The notes under the pieces: generated by a model | Told to the model about the DNA's origin: nothing | What the model saw: only the letters and a program-made list of their open reading frames with translations | Database searches by the model: none | Source: Trichuris trichiura | Taxonomy: Eukaryota > Nematoda > Enoplea > Trichinellida > Trichuridae | Assembly (NCBI GenBank): GCA_037903355.1 | Contig: JBAJFE010000014.1 | Span: 5,890,001-5,954,000, forward strand | DNA length: 64,000 nt | Reading direction: 5' to 3' | Made by a program: the position numbers and the translations under genes | Shown here: positions 58,325-64,000 of the stretch, piece by piece | Position numbering within the stretch: the first letter of the stretch is position 1 | How the letters are laid out: each line of letters opens with the position of its first letter

Positions 58325-58826
58325 GTAAATTGATACATGATGCCCCAAAACATCTCTGCCGTAAACGTTTTGCTCTATTTGGATGTGTTCTGTGTGATGT
58401 TCACTATTTCTGTTTAAGTGTGCCTCTGTGTTTTATATTTCCTCTGCTCTGTACCCATTCCGCGCACCAGTACATTGCTTAGCTCATTAAAGCAAGGTGA
58501 TTCTCGGGCGTTTAAAGAAAGAGCATCCTACTTTCATTTTTTCTTATATCTAATGGCCTGTACTCTAATGGCTGGCCCCATGGGACAGGCGCATTCTCAT
58601 TGATGTCCTTATTTCGTAGCTAGATTCCGTAGTACCAAGCTTCGAAGGATCACTAGGTATGATAACCGTTCCGGAAGGAATTCAAGGGGACAGGACGAAA
58701 TACGCAACTAGAATACAAGCTATTTAGACTTTTTCATAGGATAGCCTATATAACGCGGAATTCAACTTTACGCGTAGGATGCTCAAAATGTTGAACGAAT
58801 TAACCGCGAATAACGAAGGCCACCTG
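58325..58826 (+). mobile_element. Tigger 3' fragment
   Basis: Shares the noncoding 3' part of the element at 47031-48221, including TTAGCTCATTAAAGCAAG, TTTAAAGAAAGAGCAT and CTAGATTC..GTACCAAGCTTCGAAGG. It ends with the TIR form CGAATAACGAAGGCCACCTG followed by TA. The 5' end and all coding sequence are missing. Confidence 0.8.
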
Positions 58827-60640
58827 TATTGCTTTCTTTTGTCATTTTTATGACATGCAGCTTGACGTCGGCTTTCTAAATTCCCCTAGGCGTAGATGAC
58901 ATTCTGATTCGGCTGAGTAAAGCTAAAAAATTCCTTTGTTGAAGAAACGTGTTGCTCATGGGGCATGGGTGGTTCCTCAATTGTCGGACCAGCGCAGTAC
59001 ACAGGCAATGTTTTCATGCAAGTAGAGCAGCACCATGCATGGCTAGAATTTTTATTCCGTTTATTCTGTAAAAGATTACACGAGTGACTTCACCAAGACG
59101 GTCTTTCCTTTAAGAGAGCTACGCTTTAATAGCCATGAACTCAAGGACGAAGTGAAAGGTTGCCTTAAGGAAACGTTAAAAAGTGTGTGCCTGCGTTCAC
59201 TTCGTGTTTAGGAAAAGCTGTGGTCGCTGATGCCTAAGGTTTAGCGTTTGGAATAGAATGGTAAGTTGGTTCCTTTGCTCACTGAGCTTCGTGGATTCAA
59301 GCGTATGACCAACATATTCGAACAGGTTTGGACAGATTGATTTTTCTGTTTCATCCAAGCTAACCTGTAAAGCGATGTTTCACTTTACCGCTGATGAATC
59401 GAAGGTGTACATTTGGCATAGATAAGCATATCAATTGAAAAGCAGCAAGTTAAATTGGTAAATGATTATCATAATTGATAACGCGCATTTTTGGTGCTCT
59501 CGCGTGAATTACTGTTTTCAGAACGAGCCAACAACAGTGCTGATCCCTTTGCGTAAGAGCATTCACGTTGACCTAACAACTGAAGAAGCTATGTGCGCGA
59601 AGAGTCACGACGGGATAAAGAAGAAAAATGCGGAACTAGTTAAACCTGATGGTTCTATTATTACCCTTGAGCTCAGATGGAAATGAGGAAGTGAGATCTT
59701 AGCCCTGGTGTGATTATGTGCAGACGTTTGTCAGCCTGGAAAGATGATGCAGCTGTCCTACTTGAAAATAAAGGCGGCTTAAACGATCCAAATTTTTAGG
59801 TGGTTCATGAATAATATAGCGACCTACGATGAAAACCCTTTCTCTTTTCTCCTTTGCCAACTACTTAGGCGTATTTGGCTACGATCGTAAAAGAAGCGAC
59901 AATGGGTTTCTCCGTGAGAAAAGATAACTGTCATATGCCGTGACCTACATTTATAAACGCATTTTTATGCGAAATCAAACAATTGTGTCTTAAGCAGTTA
60001 TCCTGAGCGCACAGCGAACGTTCCGGTTACAATAACACTGATACGCGTTCCTTCACATTCGCGTAATCCCTGGACCGATGATGCATGAAAGCAGCCTTGT
60101 CAGGAGTTTCTCCGACAATTCATCATGACTAATCAGTACACATAAGCTTTATTTAAAGATGCTAGCTCCGCGAAGAGAGGAACCAGCCACCTAGGCGTTG
60201 TACAAATTTCTTTTCTCAAATTGCATCAGATTCCTTTTGCTTTGTTTTTTCTGAACTCCTGTTTCCTCTTTGTTCATTCCTGCTTTTTTTACCGCAGCGC
60301 AATGAAATCTATATAAATTACTGCAAATAAAGCTGAAATAGGTTGCCGTCCATCACGTAATTTATCCTCAGACATGCAGCAACCCGCAACAGCTTGCCTT
60401 CCCACTGGTCCTTGTTCATGTAAAACAGTCTATGCGAAGCGATTGGCTTCTTTGCTCTTATCTTCTTTGGAGAGAAGTCTTTCAACACTTTCCAGTCTTT
60501 CATCTGCAGCTGTTACTGATTCCTTTACTACGCCCACGATGATTTTCAGTCCTAAAGAAAACAGCCGCAAAACACACCCCCACCGAAGTACGTGTCAGAT
60601 AATGCGTGCATATTACTCAGTGCATTTACTTATTAGCTAC
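58827..60640. other. Intergenic, one unassigned exon-like stretch
   Basis: No gene could be assigned. 59522-59686 on the plus strand looks like an exon: acceptor TTTTCAG, then NEPTTVLIPLRKSIHVDL and so on to a stop. No family or preceding exon was recognised. A minus frame at 60318-60503 (NKDQWEGKLLRVAACL) is similarly unexplained. Confidence 0.3.
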
Positions 60641-60659
60641 GAAAAAAGAAGCTCAGATA

Positions 60660-60863
60660 TTTCGAAAGACTGGGTGTCTTTTAACAGGCTTTGGTTGTTT
60701 CATAGTTGTTCCTCTGGTTCACGGGTTTGGCCTGTTGGTTGTATCTGTAAGTAAACTTCAAAATGCCTGACCAACGAATAGATGAGCATCCATTCGTTGG
60801 TAGGGCATTTTGAAGTTTACTTACAGATACAACCAACAGGCCAAACCCGTGAACCAGAGGAAC
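60660..60863 (-). mobile_element. Minimal palindromic PLE derivative with ~11-bp target duplication
   Basis: Two inverted PLE ends fused around CCAACGAATAGATGAGCATC. The outer left end is TTCGAAAGAC, then TTTTAACAGGCTTTGGTTG, as in the copy at 10545. Arms share GGTTCACGGGTTTGGCCTG. Flanks AAGCTCAGATA (60649-60659) and AAGTTCAGATA (60864-60874) differ at one base and are the probable target duplication. There is no coding region or hammerhead. Confidence 0.8.
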
Positions 60864-60874
60864 AAGTTCAGATA

Positions 60875-62299
60875 GCTCTAAAACAGAGTTTATTAAATAG
60901 AGTGATTTCAAACCTCTGAGGAGGGTAACCCCAAGAACGCGATTGGGGCGCTGTTGTCAAGACTGCGTTGACCAATCAGTTCATGTGCTGCCTTTCTTGT
61001 CACATCTTCGCTGGCCGGGGCAACTATGACTAATCTGCTCAAGCGGCATTGGCTGATCACGGGCTCGACTGTAACTCCGACCTTGGGAAACACCGGTCTG
61101 AAAGCTTCGCTACCGTTAGTTCTTCTCTTCCTGTGATACAGATGTTTTTTCTCTGCCGTGAAAAATGAATGAAAAAATAGAGCTGTGCCTCTCAAGGCGT
61201 GGCTGAGGCAGCCGGAAGGTTATAGACGCGCCCCAGGAGCACCGATAAACTTCAGAAGACGTCGTTCGGTGACATTGAGCTGAGTTCAGTATCGCTAAAA
61301 GATATTGCCACCGTCGCGCTGTTCGCTGATCCCTGCCCATGAGAGCTGGACAGATGTGCTCCAATACCAGAAACAGCGAAAGTAAAATAAGGGAATTTTA
61401 TAGCTCGAAAAGGCGGAGGGAAAAGCAGAAAGGGTTACGCACTGGAAGGATCAGAGAAGATGTTGGAGACGTGCCGTCTTCCTACCCCGCCTTTTCCCGT
61501 CGTTTTCACTGCCCTGGGAATATTTCAGTCAAATAGCCCATGCGGAATCAGCCAATCGGGGCAAAGAACAACGACGGCCACAGAAACCAGAGTGGGTGCC
61601 AAGGGTTATTCTGAGCCTGAAAAACATTGCAATAAAGCATAGCGCAACAAGATGAGTTATTAGACACAGCGAAATTAAAGGTTGCCACAGAAATGTAGAT
61701 TCTCAAGCCAAGAACTGCATTCTCAAAAAAATGGGGCCACAATAAAGAAAGCGATAACAATAGCCAAATTTTTCGACGTGAAATATTGATAAGTTTCGTC
61801 AAATAAATCGCGCGTGCAGAGACTATTTATCATAATGACCTCGAATCTGAAAGGCTTTTTTAATGAACAGAATGAAAAGCTTTGAAAATAACTTTTCTAA
61901 GTGTATCCAAAAACGTTTCACATTTTGTTTCAAAAAAGTTTAGTTTATTCATGAAAGTGTTAAATGTGATAGATCTTTTGAGACTCTCATCTTCAGTGGT
62001 ATTCCCAATAGCTACATGATTTTTTTACAAAAGTTTTCACATTAAAAACTTGTACCTCTCCAATAAATGATGAAGAACAATACGGGTAAGCTAATAAACC
62101 AGTTGGCTACATCCTGTTGCCGTCAAATATGAATATACTGGTTTATTAGTATCAGCTTTTGCCTACTTTCAACGTATGTCAAAAAGCATTTAAAAACCAC
62201 CGTTTCTATAAAACAGTCTCAATAATTTTCTCCTTGATATTACTCACTGAACATCTGACAGCCGCCTTTACTTCCTGATTATATCGTTAACTTGCAATC
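60875..62299. other. 5' flank of the transporter gene
   Basis: No gene recognised. 60910-61340 is locally GC-richer. A short inverted repeat (GCTAATAAACCAGT at about 62090 and its complement near 62140) lies about 150-200 bp before the start codon. A possible hammerhead-like relic lies at 61966-61999. Confidence 0.35.
61966..61999 (-). ncRNA. Possible hammerhead-like relic
   Basis: Minus strand: CCA, CTGAAGA, TGAGA/TCTCA, AAA, GATC, TATC. The order of parts is hammerhead-like, but G12 and the ANNU stem III are lost and stem I does not pair. Confidence 0.25.
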
Positions 62300-63062
62300 A
62301 TGAGTGAGCAGAAGGTTAGCAACATTTCGATCAGTGAACCTGTACTGGATTCGCTAGACGTTACGAAAATTGAACTTGAGGAACTGTACCACTGCGGTGT
62401 CTATCAAGTGATGGTTTTCATCGCTTTTACTGCAGCTTGTTTTGCCTTCGCCAGTAACCTAATATTCATGACTTATTGTGCTTGGGAACCCCCATGGGAG
62501 TGTTACACTGGCGAAGAAGTTGTTGAGTACTCAAATTCTACGGCAGACAAGTGCTCTGCCTTTGAGAACAACAAATGCGTGAATATCACCTGGTCAAACG
62601 TTTTATTTACTTCTACGGTATTTGAGGTAGGCTTATTTGGCTTGATGGGCGCAGATTCACTGGTGATTTCTTAAAGTAATGAACAATCAGTTTTCAGTGG
62701 AAGCTCTTATGCAATGAAAGGAAGAAAATGCATCTATCCATAACCATACAAATGGCTGGCCACCTTTCTGGTGTTCTAATGATTACTCAAATGTCGGATT
62801 TTTACGGTCGCAAAGTGGTTTGATAATGCATTGAACTTATCAGTTCACTGTCATGTGCAAGAGTTTTATTTTTAGGCTTTGCTAACTATCACTGCTGGAC
62901 ATGCAATCGCTGGTATTGGGACAAGCTTTTGCAATAAGTGGGAAGTTTTTACAGCGTGCCGTTTTGTGGCAGGATTTTTTGCTATTGGGCTTGTTTCTAC
63001 TTCTTCGGTTTACTTGCTAGAGACAGTCAGTCGGAAAAAGCGGATGATGCTGATGGCACTTG
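62300..63062 (+). CDS. SLC22-type organic ion transporter, 5' exons (3' end unresolved)
   Basis: Major facilitator protein of the plasma membrane for organic cations/anions. Exons 62300-62626, 62698-62817 and 62876-63062 join in phase (GT-AG). The start MSEQKVSNISISEPVL is followed by TM1 near residues 38-57 (FIAFTAACFAFASNLIF) and a large extracellular loop with Cys residues and NxT/S sites, as in SLC22. FEWKLLCNE then leads into TM2. The MFS signature loop is SDFYGRK. The following segments AGIGTSFCNKWEVFTACRFVAG and TSSVYLLETVSRKKRM fit TM3-TM4. Only about a third of the expected ~550 residues is visible. Downstream sequence to 64000 gives no convincing TM5-TM12, so the gene either has a long intron at the window edge or is broken. 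Confidence 0.8.
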
Positions 63063-64000
63063 GTGCGTTTTTATTGTTTCTTTGCCATTTCTGTGGCTGT
63101 CAGCTCGTCTGTCTGCTTAGAACTTACAAACATGTGAGCTTTTAGGTATTGGAGGAGTTTATTTTTTACATCTGCTACCCGTGCCTGAGCTTAACTTGAA
63201 TTATGTTCTTTTTTTTCTTTCACCAGATATTTTTAAAGTGGTTAAAGGGTGTTTCAGGCGCTCATATACGCTCATTAATACATCTTCTTAGTTGGCGCTA
63301 GCATCGGGTAGAAAGAAAAACGCTGTGGCAAATTACGGACCTACCTGACAATTCATTCGCTGAGACAGCGCGTCCTGTGAAACTAGCCCGTGACAAGTAA
63401 TCTGCTTAGATAATTTGTCCACTCTAATTTATGGCTGACATTTTTTCTAAATGATTTTCCTCTTCAAGTTCCATTTTTTGAAAAAAGTTAAAAATCATCG
63501 TAAGCCCGAACCGATTTTTCGTAAGCTCAAGGTCACCACCTCGTGTTCTGACGGATCCACGTTCCGTAACTTGATTAGCTAACGCTGTCCTGTGACCACT
63601 AATAGAACTGGCAGAAAAACGTTGAACAAGTTAAACGTCATTTGCGCAACTTCTGCATCGCCATGCACTGAAGCTGGTCCATGGCTGAGCATTAACACTG
63701 CTAGAGCCTTTTGGCCCAGTGGCCGGGGCACATTATTACCGCTATCCGTTTAACTCTTTTAAAGTTACTGTTTTGTTGTTAAGACGGAAGAAATTTCATA
63801 TTTAAAGATGACCTCTACCGCCTCGCCCTGTCACTAGAACTGAGACTGAAGCAACACTTTTTAATTGAGCAAGGTTATAGAGCATCTAGAACCACTTGCG
63901 TTCTGTCGTCAGTGTCAATCAATAAATTCTGAAAAACAAACTCCTAAATAGTCGAAATTCCTGAAGTCGTAATTTAAATAGCAATATTTATGGTTCTCTT
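63063..64000. other. Unresolved continuation of the transporter gene
   Basis: A possible exon begins after TTTTAG at 63145 (GIGGVYFLHLLPVPEL if joined from the donor at 63062), but it is soon closed by stops in all joins I tried. No further MFS-like exon was seen to the end of the window. Confidence 0.3.

Noticed and set aside
1..64000. CRISPR array, bacterial operons, tRNA or rRNA genes
   Set aside because: No regular spacer-repeat structure, Shine-Dalgarno-led gene runs, tRNA A/B boxes or rRNA-like sequence were seen. Spliced genes and transposon content indicate an animal genome.

Overview
The window looks like animal nuclear DNA. There are no operons, genes are split by short GT-AG introns, and the gaps and long introns are full of decayed transposons. 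Compact genes, introns down to about 40-60 nt and the mix of FLYWCH-MULE, pogo/Tigger, mariner, Ty3/gypsy and hammerhead-bearing Penelope-like elements suggest a clade-I nematode such as Trichuris. This assignment is inference only. No CRISPR array, tRNA or rRNA was recognised.

Five host genes can be traced. On the minus strand, 3855-19384 is a lethal(2) giant larvae (Lgl) homologue whose 17 exons join in one frame (956 codons), including the aPKC-target cluster Ser650/654/658. On the minus strand, 23907-32428 is a clathrin interactor 1/epsinR homologue (8 exons, 536 codons, ENTH domain). On the plus strand, 38561-43870 is mitochondrial HSP60 (10 exons, 571 codons). On the minus strand, 48894-52897 is an FBXO42-like F-box/Kelch gene, complete at both ends but with some middle exons unresolved. 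On the plus strand, an SLC22-type transporter begins at 62300 and is followed for three exons. Clathrin interactor 1 and HSP60 diverge from a gap of about 6 kb.

The mobile component is dominated by a Penelope-like element (PLE) family. One copy (20887-22689, 13-bp target duplication) keeps RT and GIY-YIG domains but carries a frameshift, and it ends in a hammerhead-type motif. Coding fragments lie at 6490-6842 and inside HSP60 intron 1. Nearly pure palindromes made only of fused PLE termini lie at 10545-10733 (perfect 13-bp target duplication), 11147-11249 and 60660-60863. Palindromes that include the hammerhead lie at 9255-9535, 27222-27345 and 52240-52500. About a dozen hammerhead-like motifs share one layout: CUGANGA, a C, stem II, GAA, a one-pair stem III of form ANNU, then H and a 3-4 bp stem I. 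Several sit in sense orientation in introns.

Other elements are an LTR-element relic (925-3330), a FLYWCH-MULE relic (4490-5118), two mariner relics, four Tigger/pogo relics (two with recognisable ends), several terminal-inverted-repeat MITEs, and a composite Ty3/gypsy relic (54185-58170, minus). The gypsy relic is interrupted by two solo LTRs, each with TG...CA ends and an exact 5-bp target duplication.
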